Shown: positions 7,423 to 16,947 of the stretch, piece after piece
Numbering within the stretch: position 1 is the first letter of the stretch
Layout: the number at the start of each line of letters is the position of its first letter
NCBI RefSeq assembly: GCF_013348785.1
Contig: NZ_CP054691.1
Location: 1,860,001 to 1,924,000, forward strand
Length of the DNA: 64,000 nucleotides
DNA from: Gordonia sp. X0973
GTDB taxonomy: Bacteria > Actinomycetota > Actinomycetes > Mycobacteriales > Mycobacteriaceae
Direction: 5' to 3'
The notes under the pieces: model-generated
Seen by the model: only the letters and a program-made list of their open reading frames with translations
What the model was told of the DNA's origin: nothing
Databases searched by the model: none
Translations under genes and position numbers: made by a program

Positions 7423-8721
7423 GTGTTTCCCCACCATGCCGCGCCGAACGGCGCCGACACCGCCTGGATGCTCGTCGCCTTCGCGCTGGTGCTCCTCATG
7501 ACACCGGCGCTGGGCCTGTTCTACGGCGGAATGGTCCGCTCCAAGAGCGTCCTGAACATGATGATGATGTGCCTGACCTCGATACCGGTGGTCTGGGTCA
7601 TCTGGGTCGCCTTCGGCTATTCGCTGGCGTTCGGCAAGGACCACGGCGGGCTCATCGGCGACCTCACCAGCTTTCCGGGACTGAACGGCACCTTCGGTGG
7701 ATTCTCCGCCGGGGGCGCGTCGCAGACCCCCGTCGTCGGCACCATTCCGGCCATCCTGTTCGTCGCCTTCCAGGCGGGCTTCGCGATGGTCGCCGTCGCC
7801 CTGATCGCGGGCGCGGTGGCCGACCGCATGCAGTTCAAGGCATGGATCGCGTTGGCGGCGCTGTGGTCGGTCTTCGTGTACCTGCCGGTAGCGCACTGGG
7901 TCTTCGCGACCCCCGGCCTGACCGAGCCCAACGGCGGCTGGATCAGTTCACATCTGCGCGCCCTCGACTTCGCCGGCGGCACGGTCGTCGAGATCAACTC
8001 GGGCGCGTCGGCGCTGATGCTCGCCCTGCTGCTGGGCCGCCGCAACGGCTGGCCGAAGGACCCGATGCGGCCGCACAACCTGCCGTTCGTCATGATCGGC
8101 GCCGGGCTCCTGTGGTTCGGCTGGTTCGGCTTCAACGCCGGATCCGCGCTGGCCGCCAACGGGTCGGCGGCGATGATCGCGGTCAACACACTGGGCGCCG
8201 GAGCCGCGTCGATGGTGGCCTGGCTGATCGTCGAACAGGTCCGCCACGGGCATCCCACGTCTTTCGGCGCCGCCTCGGGCGTGATCGCCGGCCTCGTCGC
8301 CATCACCCCGGCCTGCGGTGCCGTGACCCCGATCGGCGCCCTCGCGGTGGGCGCGGTGGCCGGAGCGGTGAGCTCGGTCGCCATCGAGCTCAAGTTCCGG
8401 TGGCGCTACGACGACTCGCTCGACGTCGTCGGCGTGCACTTCGTCGGCGGTGTCGTCGGCATGCTGATGATCGGCCTCGTCGGCAGCAAGTCGACGCCCG
8501 GAGGGGTCGACGGCCTCTTCTACGGCGGCGGGTTCGACCAATTGTGGCGGCAGGTCGTCGCCGTTGTCGTCGTCACCGCCTATGCGGCCGTCGTGACGGC
8601 ACTCATCGGGTTGGTGCTGAAGCGGACCATCGGATTGCGCGCCGACCGGCAGGAGGAGGCCGACGGCATCGACGACGCCCAGCACGCCGAGTCGGCCTAC
8701 GACTTCCACGTACTCCGGTAG
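7423..8721 (+). CDS. amt: Ammonium transporter (Amt family) with Glu/His in place of the twin-His pair
   Basis: 432 residues, about 11 membrane segments. Moves ammonium across the inner membrane. Family motifs are clear: FYGGMVRSKSVLN near the N-terminus, WFGWFGFNAGSALAANG mid-protein, and VHFVGGVVG with the second pore histidine (H339). The first pore histidine is Glu (E190 in GGTVVEINSG), as in Mep1-type transporters. The GTG start at 7423 is preceded by GGAAAGG and no good alternative is seen. No glnK/glnD follow; an unrelated membrane gene lies convergently downstream. Likely under GlnR control (see 7340-7383). Confidence 0.93.
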   Translation: MFPHHAAPNGADTAWMLVAFALVLLMTPALGLFYGGMVRSKSVLNMMMMCLTSIPVVWVIWVAFGYSLAFGKDHGGLIGDLTSFPGLNGTFGGFSAGGASQTPVVGTIPAILFVAFQAGFAMVAVALIAGAVADRMQFKAWIALAALWSVFVYLPVAHWVFATPGLTEPNGGWISSHLRALDFAGGTVVEINSGASALMLALLLGRRNGWPKDPMRPHNLPFVMIGAGLLWFGWFGFNAGSALAANGSAAMIAVNTLGAGAASMVAWLIVEQVRHGHPTSFGAASGVIAGLVAITPACGAVTPIGALAVGAVAGAVSSVAIELKFRWRYDDSLDVVGVHFVGGVVGMLMIGLVGSKSTPGGVDGLFYGGGFDQLWRQVVAVVVVTAYAAVVTALIGLVLKRTIGLRADRQEEADGIDDAQHAESAYDFHVLR

Positions 8722-8725
8722 GCGG

Positions 8726-9250
8726 CTACCGGGCCTGGGTCTTGCGCAGCGCGAGCACATCCCACAGCGCGAAGAGCGCCACCACCACCGCCGCGATCAG
8801 GCTGACCAGGCGCAATCCGCCGTCGGATGCGACGATGGCGACGACCAGCAGGGCCAGCGCCGCGACGAGGTTCACCGCGGTCACGACGGCGAGGACCGCG
8901 CGCAGCGGCGAGCGAGTCGGCGCGAACCACAGGCCGATCCCCCACGCCGCCACCACGATGCCGAGCACGACGGCGACCGCCGTCGGCACGGTGCTGTGCG
9001 CGACGAGGGCCGCGATGACGACCGCCACCCCGGCCACCAGGCAGACACCCGCGTCCACCCGCAGGGCCAGGCGACCCGACCGGAAGCCCGCGCACCGCGT
9101 GGGCTGGTGGTCGGGAAGCGCGGCGGTGACGACCCGCGTCGAGCAATCCGCGCAGTCGGCGCAACAAGCCACGACGTGGTGGATCGACGGGTCGCGATGG
9201 CACGGGCAGACGCATTCGTCGCCGGCGATGACTTCGACGCTGGTTGACAT
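8726..9250 (-). CDS. Membrane protein with a Cys/His-rich N-terminus
   Basis: 174 residues. Residues 13-36 contain seven Cys and three His (C13, C15, C17, H18, H24, H25, C29, C30, C33, C36), which looks like a metal-binding knuckle on one side of the membrane. Four hydrophobic segments follow at roughly 68-86, 89-108, 115-138 and 142-162. The ATG at 9250 is preceded by TAGGCT six nt upstream, arguing for a leaderless mRNA and against the TTG two codons earlier. I do not recognise the family. It is convergent with amt, 4 nt apart. Confidence 0.75.
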   Translation of the reverse strand: MSTSVEVIAGDECVCPCHRDPSIHHVVACCADCADCSTRVVTAALPDHQPTRCAGFRSGRLALRVDAGVCLVAGVAVVIAALVAHSTVPTAVAVVLGIVVAAWGIGLWFAPTRSPLRAVLAVVTAVNLVAALALLVVAIVASDGGLRLVSLIAAVVVALFALWDVLALRKTQAR

Positions 9251-9346
9251 GCGCAAAGCCTAATGGTTCACCACTCCTTCGGCCCGCCGTCGGGGGAATC
9301 GTGGGAACGGCCGCGGCCTGGACAGGTGTCTTGTTTACTGGGATCT

Positions 9347-10135
9347 GTGATCCTCGACCTCTTCCGCCTCGACGGCAAGACCGCAATCGTGACCGGCGCC
9401 GGACGCGGCCTGGGCGCCGCCATCGCCGTCGGATTCGCGCAGGCCGGTGCCGACGTCGTCATCTCCGCGCGCACCGCCGACGACCTCGAATCCGTCGCCG
9501 GGGCGATCCGTGACGCCGGGCGCAAACCACTCGCCATCGCCGCCGATCTCTCCGTCGCCGAGCCGAATCTCCTGGTCGACGCCGCAATCGAGGAATTCGG
9601 CCGCCTCGACGTCCTCGTCAACAACGTCGGCGGCGCCATGCCGAAGCCGCTGGCGGACACGCGAGGCAAGGACCTCGACCGTGCTTTCCACTTCAACGTC
9701 ACCGTGGCCCACGAAATCCTCGTCGCCGCCGTGCCGCACCTACTCGCGAATCCCGACGGCGGTTCGGTCATCAACATCACGTCGGCCGTCGGACGGCTCC
9801 CGGGCCGCGGATATGCGGCATACGGAACGGTCAAGGCCGCGCTGGCCCACTACACGCGGCTGGCCGCGCTCGACCTCAACCCGCGGATCCGGGTCAACGC
9901 CATCGCACCCGGCGCCATCCTCACCTCCGCACTCGACTACGTCGCCAGCAACGACGATATGCGCGGCGCCATCGAGAAGTTGACGCCACTGCAACGGCTG
10001 GGCCGACCCGACGAGATCGCTGCCGCCGCCCTGTACCTCGCCTCCCCCGCCGGCTCCTATCTGACCGGCTCCGTCCTCCAGGTCGACGGCGGGCTCCTGC
10101 AGCCCAACTTCGACCTCCCCATCCCCGATCTGTGA
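9347..10135 (+). CDS. Short-chain dehydrogenase/reductase
   Basis: 262 residues, classical SDR length. The NAD(P)-binding motif TGAGRGLG, the NNVGG motif, Ser in NITSAVG and the YxxxK pair (YGTVK) are present. It oxidises or reduces a hydroxy/keto group on an unknown substrate. I chose the GTG at 9347 ([11 protein letters not shown]) because the preceding 28 codons do not look like SDR sequence. The SnoaL-like gene starts 7 nt after its stop, so the two are probably co-transcribed. Confidence 0.88.
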   Translation: MILDLFRLDGKTAIVTGAGRGLGAAIAVGFAQAGADVVISARTADDLESVAGAIRDAGRKPLAIAADLSVAEPNLLVDAAIEEFGRLDVLVNNVGGAMPKPLADTRGKDLDRAFHFNVTVAHEILVAAVPHLLANPDGGSVINITSAVGRLPGRGYAAYGTVKAALAHYTRLAALDLNPRIRVNAIAPGAILTSALDYVASNDDMRGAIEKLTPLQRLGRPDEIAAAALYLASPAGSYLTGSVLQVDGGLLQPNFDLPIPDL

Positions 10136-10142
10136 GCAGGCC

Positions 10143-10618
10143 ATGAGCACCGACCCCGCCGTCCTCGGCGACATCCACGACATCGTCACCTTGAAGCACC
10201 GCTACGGGCGCTGCCTGGACAACCGGCTGTGGGAGGAATTCGGCTCGACCCTGGCGCCCGATGCGACCGCCCGGTACGGCACCGTCAGCCAGGGCGAACC
10301 GCTGCATTTCGACGGTCGCGAGGCCATCGTCGACTACATGCGCGAGTCACTGCGCGGCAGCATCGTCACCGTGCACACGCTGGGAAACCCCGAGATCGCC
10401 GTCGACGGCGACACCGCGACGGGCAGCTGGTCCATGTCGGATGTCGTCATCGTCCCGGATTTCGACACGGTGATCACCGGAACGTCGTACTACACGGACC
10501 GCTACGCCCGGATCGACGGCGAGTGGTGCATCAGCCGCACCGAGTACTACCGCCTCTACGAGGCGGTGACGCCGATGAGCGGCACCGGGATGAAGCTGAT
10601 CGCCAACCGCTGGGCCGA

Positions 10619-10622
<4 letters not shown>
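10143..10622 (+). CDS. SnoaL-like / NTF2-fold protein
   Basis: 159 residues with the cone-shaped NTF2-like pattern: N-terminal helices (HDIVTLKHRYGRCLD), a middle segment with HTLGNPEIAVDGD and a terminal beta-sheet (WCISRTEYYRLYE). Such proteins act as small hydratases, isomerases or dehydratases in catabolic and polyketide pathways. The Tyr/Asp/His set could form an active site, but the reaction cannot be named. It follows the SDR by 7 nt and overlaps the end of the convergent DUF3052 gene by 4 bp. Confidence 0.8.
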
Positions 10623-11035
<413 letters not shown>

Positions 11036-11092
11036 GGCGTCTCCTGTCAGAGAGCTTGAACATACCGATCGCACTCCGGGTAGGTTGCCCTT

Positions 11093-12133
11093 ATGAAACT
11101 TGGTCTACAACTGGGCTACTGGGGCAAAGGCCCCGTCGAGAATCACGGCGAGCTGGTGGCCGCCGCCGAGGCGGCCGGATTCGACGCCGTCTTCACCGCC
11201 GAGGCGTGGGGCTCCGACGCCTACACCCCGCTGGCGTGGTGGGGGCGGGAGACGCAGCGCGTGCGCCTGGGCACCTCGGTCCTGCAGCTCTCGGCCCGCA
11301 CGCCGACCGCCTGCGCGATGGCGGCCCTGACACTCGACCATCTCTCCGGTGGCCGGCATATCGTCGGGCTCGGAGTGTCCGGACCGCAGGTAGTGGAGGG
11401 CTGGTACGGCCAGCGTTTCCCCAAGCCCCTGGCCCGCACCCGCGAATACGTCGACATCATGCGGCAGGTCTGGGCCCGCGAGGCGCCGGTGACCAACGCC
11501 GGCCCGCACTATCCCCTCCCGTTGACCGGTGAGGGCACCAGTGGGCTGGGCAAGCCGCTCAAGCCGATCGTCCACCCCCTGCGGTCGGACATCCCGATCT
11601 ACCTGGGCGCCGAGGGACCGAAGAACATCGCACTGGCGGCCGAGATCGCCGACGGATGGCTGCCGATCTTCTACACGCCGCGGCTGGCCGACATGTACAA
11701 CGAATGGCTCGACGAGGGATTCGCGCGTCCCGGCGCCCGGCGCAGCCGCGAGGATTTCGAGATCTGCGCGACCGCCCAAATCGTCATCACCGACGACCGG
11801 GAAGCGTCGATGGCCGCGATCAAGCCGTTCCTCGCCCTCTACATGGGCGGGATGGGCAGCGAGGACACCAACTTCCACGCCGAGGTCTACCGCCGGGCCG
11901 GGTACGCCGACGTGGTGGACGAGGTCACCGCCCTGTTCCGCAACAACCGCAAAGACGAGGCGGCGGCGATCATTCCGGACGCGGTCGTCGAGGACTCGGC
12001 CATCGTCGGCGATGTCGACCACGTCCGCGCGAAGGTCCGCGAGTGGGAGGCGGCCGGTGTCACCACCATGCTGGTGACGGCCCGCTCGGTGGAGCAGATC
12101 GACCAGCTCGCCGACGTCGTGGGCCGCGCCTGA
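11093..12133 (+). CDS. LLM-class F420-dependent oxidoreductase
   Basis: 346 residues with a luciferase-like TIM barrel. N-terminal GLQLGYWG, the segment LGTSVLQLSARTPTACAM, and the phosphate-binding region IYLGAEGPKNIALAAEIADGW are typical of F420-using members in Mycobacteriales. The substrate is unknown. TAGGTT lies six nt before the ATG, consistent with a leaderless mRNA. It is convergent with the WS/DGAT gene and not obviously in an operon. Confidence 0.88.
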   Translation: MKLGLQLGYWGKGPVENHGELVAAAEAAGFDAVFTAEAWGSDAYTPLAWWGRETQRVRLGTSVLQLSARTPTACAMAALTLDHLSGGRHIVGLGVSGPQVVEGWYGQRFPKPLARTREYVDIMRQVWAREAPVTNAGPHYPLPLTGEGTSGLGKPLKPIVHPLRSDIPIYLGAEGPKNIALAAEIADGWLPIFYTPRLADMYNEWLDEGFARPGARRSREDFEICATAQIVITDDREASMAAIKPFLALYMGGMGSEDTNFHAEVYRRAGYADVVDEVTALFRNNRKDEAAAIIPDAVVEDSAIVGDVDHVRAKVREWEAAGVTTMLVTARSVEQIDQLADVVGRA

Positions 12134-12154
12134 CGGGTTCCCGGCGGCGACCTC

Positions 12155-13615
12155 TCAGAGGTGCGCCTCGGCGGCGGCCTTGAGGCGCGCCAGCTCGCGG
12201 GGGAAATAGTCCACGAGGCGCTCCGGATCGGGCACCGCCTCCGGGCAGGCGATCGCGCCGACGTGGACGACGCCGTTGTTGGAGAGCACCGTGATGTTCA
12301 ACCCGGCGCCGTGGAAGATCGGCCCCAACGGATAGAGCGCGTCGATCTTCGCCCCCATGAAGTACAGCGGCATCGGCGGACCGGGCACGTTGGAGATGAC
12401 CAGGTTGTGGACCACCGGTCCGCGCTCGGAGATCCGCAGTGCCGCATAGGTGCGCATGGCCAGGCCGAAGGTGCGCGGCGGGGCGAACTCGGCCCAGTCC
12501 TGCAGCGCGTCGGCCGGGATCGCCTTCTGGTGATCCTTGGCGTTGCGATTCGCCTCGGCCATCGACGTCAGCCGTTCCCACGGGTCGGCGATGTCGGTGC
12601 CGAGGCGGGCGAACAACGCCGAGACCTTGTTCATCCCCTCGGCCCGCTGGGTCTCCTCGCGCACCGAAACCGGCACCGTGGCCAGGAGCGGCGCGTCGGG
12701 CAATTCGTCGTGGTCGGACAGATAGGAGCGCAACGCGCCACCGGCGACGCTGAGCACCACGTCGTTGACGGTCGCGCCGCTGATCCGCCGGATCTCCTTG
12801 AAATCGTCGAGGAGCATGTCGGCCAGCCCGATCGCCCGCTGCCCGGTGATGTTGCCGTTGAACGGGGTCCGCGGCGCCTTGAACGGCGGCGCCATCGCCG
12901 TGCCGCGCCGTATCCGATCGACCGTCTGCACCACGAGGTCGACCGTCGGCTGCACCACGCGGCCCAGGCTCAGCGGTCGCAGGAGCGCGGCGGCGACGCC
13001 GCGGCCGAAGATCTCCAACGATCCCTGCTCCCGCTCGTCGCCCGTCGATGTGCGCCCCTCCCCGGTGAGGACGGAAACCGGCACCGAATCGGGGTCGAGC
13101 GAGCAGAGGTGCGAGACGATGCTCGCACCCGACGCGCCGTCGACCGTGGCGTGGTGCATCTTGATGAGTACGACGATCTTGTCGGCCGCGTCCTCGGCCG
13201 CCACGCGCGTCTCCTCGGGTCCGCGGCCGACGTCGCGGTACCCCTCGATCACCCACAGCTCCCACAGCGGGTGCTTGCGGTTGACGGGCAGCGAGGCAAG
13301 GTGATCGCACAGCTGCGCCAATTCGGCGAATCCGCCGTCGCCCGGCAGCGCGACGCGGTGGACGTGCCGGTTGATGTCGAAATGGCGGTCGTGCACCCAC
13401 ACCGGGTGGGCGATCTCCATCGGGACCTTCTGCACCTTGCGCGTGAACTGCGGAATGTCGGCGATCGCGACCTCCAGCGCGTCCCGGAACTTGGCGAAGT
13501 CATAACCGCCCGGGATGGTCGACGGGTCGAGCACGAAGACCGCACAGACGTGCATCAGCTGCTCGGGGGTCTCGAGGTAGAGGAAGCTCGCGTCGAGCCC
13601 GCTCAGGCGTTCCAT
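12155..13615 (-). CDS. Wax ester synthase / diacylglycerol acyltransferase (WS/DGAT)
   Basis: 486 residues, normal for the family. Transfers acyl groups from acyl-CoA to diacylglycerol or fatty alcohols to make storage lipid at the membrane. The catalytic HHxxxDG motif is at residues 154-160 (HHATVDG), PLWELWVIEG lies near 117, and NDVVLSVAGGALR marks the C-terminal half. The ATG at 13615 is preceded by TAGGCT eight nt upstream (leaderless type). Triacylglycerol storage is expected in this order. Confidence 0.93.
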   Translation of the reverse strand: MERLSGLDASFLYLETPEQLMHVCAVFVLDPSTIPGGYDFAKFRDALEVAIADIPQFTRKVQKVPMEIAHPVWVHDRHFDINRHVHRVALPGDGGFAELAQLCDHLASLPVNRKHPLWELWVIEGYRDVGRGPEETRVAAEDAADKIVVLIKMHHATVDGASGASIVSHLCSLDPDSVPVSVLTGEGRTSTGDEREQGSLEIFGRGVAAALLRPLSLGRVVQPTVDLVVQTVDRIRRGTAMAPPFKAPRTPFNGNITGQRAIGLADMLLDDFKEIRRISGATVNDVVLSVAGGALRSYLSDHDELPDAPLLATVPVSVREETQRAEGMNKVSALFARLGTDIADPWERLTSMAEANRNAKDHQKAIPADALQDWAEFAPPRTFGLAMRTYAALRISERGPVVHNLVISNVPGPPMPLYFMGAKIDALYPLGPIFHGAGLNITVLSNNGVVHVGAIACPEAVPDPERLVDYFPRELARLKAAAEAHL

Positions 13616-13633
13616 GACGCCAAAGCCTAATCG

Positions 13634-13912
13634 TCAGTGCTCGCGTCGACTGGTGATATGCCACAGGCCGCAGCGACAGCGGTATACGTCGAGATCGGGA
13701 GTCCGCAGCCGCCCGGCGCGCATCACGGCGACGGCCAGCCAGGCGGCGTCCTGGTCGTCGTAGGCGGTCTTGTCCGGAGTCGGGCACTCCTGCACGGCCG
13801 GTCGATCGGCGGCCTCGTCACGGACCGCGCGCCGCCGCGCGGAGGCACCGCTCGTACGGGCCTCGATCTGCCGGTAGTAGCGCTCGAGTTCGGCGTCGTC
13901 GAAGGCGTTCAT
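13634..13912 (-). CDS. Small conserved protein with a Cys-x-Cys/His motif
   Basis: 92 residues from the ATG at 13912 (MNAFDDAELERYY). The C-terminus has YRCRCGLWHIT, a half zinc-finger seen in many small actinobacterial and phage proteins. The middle is rich in charged residues and contains DDQDAAWLAVAVMRAG. No function is recognised. It sits between WS/DGAT (same strand, 18 nt away) and the divergent Nramp gene. Confidence 0.6.
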   Translation of the reverse strand: MNAFDDAELERYYRQIEARTSGASARRRAVRDEAADRPAVQECPTPDKTAYDDQDAAWLAVAVMRAGRLRTPDLDVYRCRCGLWHITSRREH

Positions 13913-13940
13913 GACATGTCGAGTCTGCCACCGACCCAAT

Positions 13941-13971
13941 GTTTCGGGTGACCGAAACTCTTTGTTAGCAT
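13941..13971 (+). promoter_or_regulatory. Palindromic operator and -10 of the Nramp gene
   Basis: GTTTCGG-GTGA-CCGAAAC (13941-13958) is a perfect 7-bp-arm inverted repeat. It lies just upstream of a TAGCAT hexamer (13966-13971) that ends six nt before the ATG, so the palindrome covers the -14 to -31 region of a leaderless promoter. A Mn- or Fe-sensing DtxR/MntR-type repressor is the natural candidate given the gene; not provable here. Confidence 0.55.
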
Positions 13972-13977
13972 GACCGT

Positions 13978-15243
13978 ATGGGTGTCACAACAGAGTTGAC
14001 GGTGGGCGAACTGCGCAGCACCGGCCGCCGCCGCTCGATGCTCCTCATGCTCGGACCCGCCTTCGTCGCCGCGGTGGCCTACATCGACCCGGGAAACTTC
14101 GCCACGAACTTCGCAGCCGGGTCGGGATACGGCTACCAGCTGGTCTGGGTCGTCGTGATGGCCAACGTGATGGCGATGCTCGTGCAGTACCTGTCGGCCA
14201 AACTCGGCCTGGCCACCGGCCTCAACCTCCCCGAACTGTGCCGCCGCGAATACGGCCGGCGCACCAACGTCATGCTGTGGGTCCAGGCCGAGATCGTTGC
14301 CATGGCGACCGATCTCGCGGAGTTCGTCGGGGCCGCGATCGCGCTGAACCTCCTGTTCGGCATGCCGATGCTGCCCGCCGGGATCGTCACCGCGGTGCTC
14401 TCCTTTGCCATCCTCGCCCTGCGCAACCGGGGTTTCCGCGCCTTCGAGCTGGCCATCATCGCGCTGCTCGGGTTGGTCGCGGCCGGGTTCGGCTACCTCG
14501 TGATCCGGGCCGGCGACTATCCCCCGCGAGAACTGATGCACGGCCTGATCCCCGACCTGTCCGGTGCCGGCGCCCCCGCGTTGGCCGTCGGAATCATCGG
14601 GGCCACCGTCATGCCGCACGTCGTCTACCTGCATTCGGCCCTGCACCAGAACCGCATCTCCGCCGACACCGACGCCGATCGACAGACCCTGCTGCGGTAC
14701 AACCGCGCCGACTGCCTCATCGGCCTCGGGGTCGCCGGCCTGATCAACCTGGCGATGCTGGCGATCGCGGCCTCCCTCTTCCACCGCGGGGGCGGATCGG
14801 AGGTCTCCGACCTCCAGCAGGTCCACCACGAGCTGGGCACCCTCCTCGGCGGCGGCGCGGCGCTCGCCTTCGCGGTCGCACTACTCGCGTCGGGATTGTC
14901 CTCGTCGAGTGTCGGCACGCAGTCGGGCCAGGTCGTCATGAGCGGGTTCATGCGTCTGCGCCTGCCGGTCTACCTGCGCCGCGCGATCACCATGGCGCCC
15001 GCGCTGCTCCTGCTGGCCCTCGGGATCGACACCACCCAGGCTCTGATCTTCTCGCAGATCGTCCTCTCGTTCGGCATCCCCTTCGCCCTGGTGCCGCTGC
15101 TGCTGCTCAGCCGGCGCCGCGACGTCATGGGTGCGCTGGCCAACCGCCCGCTCACCACCGTGGCGATGGCCGTCGTCACCACCGTGATCATCGTCCTCAA
15201 CGTCTACCTGCTGGCGGATACCATCGCTGGATGGATCACGTAG
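13978..15243 (+). CDS. mntH: Nramp-family divalent metal (Mn2+) / H+ symporter
   Basis: 421 residues with about 11 membrane segments. Imports Mn2+ and related ions with protons. The metal-site motifs DPGN (YIDPGNFATN) and MPH (TVMPHVVYLHS) are both present. The start at 13978 is supported by TAGCAT six nt upstream with no Shine-Dalgarno sequence, i.e. leaderless. An upstream out-of-frame ATG at 13970 is ignored. Its last 13 bases overlap the start of the CPBP protease gene. Probably controlled by metal through the palindrome at 13941-13958. Confidence 0.93.
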   Translation: MGVTTELTVGELRSTGRRRSMLLMLGPAFVAAVAYIDPGNFATNFAAGSGYGYQLVWVVVMANVMAMLVQYLSAKLGLATGLNLPELCRREYGRRTNVMLWVQAEIVAMATDLAEFVGAAIALNLLFGMPMLPAGIVTAVLSFAILALRNRGFRAFELAIIALLGLVAAGFGYLVIRAGDYPPRELMHGLIPDLSGAGAPALAVGIIGATVMPHVVYLHSALHQNRISADTDADRQTLLRYNRADCLIGLGVAGLINLAMLAIAASLFHRGGGSEVSDLQQVHHELGTLLGGGAALAFAVALLASGLSSSSVGTQSGQVVMSGFMRLRLPVYLRRAITMAPALLLLALGIDTTQALIFSQIVLSFGIPFALVPLLLLSRRRDVMGALANRPLTTVAMAVVTTVIIVLNVYLLADTIAGWIT

Positions 15244-15944
15244 CGGCGATCGACCGCATTCATCCGGCGCTGATCGCGACGATCGTCTTCGTCATCGCCA
15301 GCGCCAACCTGATCGCCCACTACGGCCACGGCCGAGCCGTCTTCCTCGTCATCCCCACGACGGCCGTGCTGCTCGGTGCGGCTGCGCTGATCAGCGGATT
15401 GAAATGGCACGACCTCGGCGTCACGCCCTCCCAACTGCGCAAGGGCCTGCCCTGGGCCGGGGTCGTCGTGGCGGTCGTGGTCTTGATCATCGCCGTCGCG
15501 GTGGCCATCGGGCCGCTGCGCGAATTCTTCCTCGACGACCGCTGGCGATCGGGACGCACCGCACTCTTCGCCGCCTTCGTCGTCATCCCCTTCCAGACCG
15601 TCCTGCCCGAGGAGCTGTTGTTTCGCGGCGTCCTGCAGGGATCGTTGATGCGGACCTGGTCGGTTCCGGTGTCGCTCGGCGTCGGCGCCATCCTCTTCGG
15701 CCTCTGGCACATCCTCTCCTCACTGAACCTCGCCGGCGGGAACAAGGGCCTGCACGAGGTGTTCGGCGGGGGTGATTTCGGCCGGATCGCCGGGGTGGTC
15801 CTCTCCGTCGTGGCGACGACCGTGGCCGGCCTTGTCTTCGGGTGGCTGCGGTACAAGACCGACAGTCTCCTGACGCCCATCGCGCTGCACTGGGCGCTCA
15901 ACGCCACCGGAGCCCTCGGCGCCGCGCTGGCCTGGCGTTTGTAG
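15231..15944 (+). CDS. CPBP-family intramembrane glutamic protease (Abi/Rce1-like)
   Basis: 237 residues, mostly hydrophobic. The three CPBP motifs are visible: EELLFR (in PEELLFRGVLQG), FGLWHILSS and ALHWALNA, giving the Glu and His residues expected at the active site inside the membrane. The start is the ATG at 15231, inside the 3' end of mntH (13-bp overlap), so translation is probably coupled. Substrate unknown. Confidence 0.85.
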   Translation: MDHVAAIDRIHPALIATIVFVIASANLIAHYGHGRAVFLVIPTTAVLLGAAALISGLKWHDLGVTPSQLRKGLPWAGVVVAVVVLIIAVAVAIGPLREFFLDDRWRSGRTALFAAFVVIPFQTVLPEELLFRGVLQGSLMRTWSVPVSLGVGAILFGLWHILSSLNLAGGNKGLHEVFGGGDFGRIAGVVLSVVATTVAGLVFGWLRYKTDSLLTPIALHWALNATGALGAALAWRL

Positions 15945-16018
15945 GCGGTGAGGCGCACCGGCGACACGGGGTGGGCGTTGAACCACAAACTCGGTGAAGG
16001 TGTGCCACAGTAACTCTC

Positions 16019-16642
16019 ATGAGCAACGACGAGAACACCGTGCCGACCCCGGGCGACCCGACTCTTCCCACCCCGACCGGAGAACAGAACGCGGTCGAGG
16101 AGCCGAAGCGCAAGAGCTTCGGCGCCACGGTGAGCAGCATCATCAAACGGGCGCTGCTCGCCCTCATCGGCGTCGCCGTCTTGATCGTCCTCTACTTCGT
16201 CCTGCGCTCCGTAGTGCCGCGCCAGTGGGCCGATTTCGTCCGCGACTTCACCGGCGGCCACGGTCTGACCTGGGGTGTCGTCTTCGGTGTGGTGTTCACG
16301 CTGGTCCCCATCGTGTGCCTGGCCATGGCCGTCGCCTCCTGGGACAAGCTCAAGCACACCATCGGCGTCGTGTTCCTGCTGGTCGGGATCGTCTTCGCCA
16401 TCCCCAACCTGCTCACCCTGGCCGTCAACACCAGCAACCCGACCACTCCCGGCCCGGCCTGGGAGGCGAAGAACACGCTCAACGGGATCATCGGCTTCCA
16501 AGGCGCGACCCTCGTGGGCGCCATCATCGGCGGCGTGATCGGCCTGGTGATCGTGTATTACATCGTCAAGTACAAGATGCGCGGACGGAAGATCCGGGCC
16601 GCGCAGGCCGCCGCCCACTCCGACGCTCCGGTCGAGAAGTAG
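16019..16642 (+). CDS. Conserved membrane protein of unknown function
   Basis: 207 residues. An acidic, proline-rich N-terminus (about 35 residues) is followed by four hydrophobic segments near 45-66, 84-107, 113-135 and 155-180, then a basic tail. No catalytic or binding motifs are recognised. A stable mRNA start is not obvious: no strong Shine-Dalgarno lies directly before the ATG. It is convergent with the POT transporter across the repeat region. Confidence 0.7.
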   Translation: MSNDENTVPTPGDPTLPTPTGEQNAVEEPKRKSFGATVSSIIKRALLALIGVAVLIVLYFVLRSVVPRQWADFVRDFTGGHGLTWGVVFGVVFTLVPIVCLAMAVASWDKLKHTIGVVFLLVGIVFAIPNLLTLAVNTSNPTTPGPAWEAKNTLNGIIGFQGATLVGAIIGGVIGLVIVYYIVKYKMRGRKIRAAQAAAHSDAPVEK

Positions 16643-16686
16643 CTTCATTCGCGCGATGGTGAGCGCGCTGGCCTAGCACCTCACCG

Positions 16687-16927
16687 GGTCTCGATACCGT
16701 TTCTCGGCTAGCGCCTCGAATCGACTCGACCACCCAAATGTGGGCGAACGACCGGCGACGGTGGTCGAGTGCCGAAGATGGTGGTCGCCGACCGGCGACG
16801 GTGGTCGAGTGTCGAAGACGGTGGTCGAGTGCCGTAGACGGTGGTCGAGTGCCGTAGACGGCGGTCGAGTGCCGTAGACGGTGGTCGAGTGCCTTCGAGG
16901 CGCTAGCCGAGAAGGCGTATCGAGACC
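16687..16927. repeat. 47-bp inverted repeat enclosing a 20-bp tandem array
   Basis: The arms 16687-16733 and 16881-16927 are inverted copies identical at 41 of 47 positions, both containing CTCGGCTAGCGCCTCGAA or its complement. Between them, from 16761 to 16880, lie six head-to-tail 20-bp units of the type GTGGTCGAGTGCCGTAGACG; two are exact and the unit at 16781 is most diverged. The arm starting at 16881 begins like another unit, so the array may have grown from it. A partial third copy (GCGCTAGCCGAGAAGGCG) follows at 16928. The element lies between convergent genes and looks like a genome-dispersed palindromic repeat. The rest of the gene-free stretch 16643-16947 shows nothing else. Confidence 0.8.
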
Positions 16928-16947
16928 GCGCTAGCCGAGAAGGCGCG

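Noticed and set aside
16761..16900. Possible CRISPR array
   Set aside because: The 20-bp units are directly joined without spacers and no cas genes are near; this is a plain tandem repeat.
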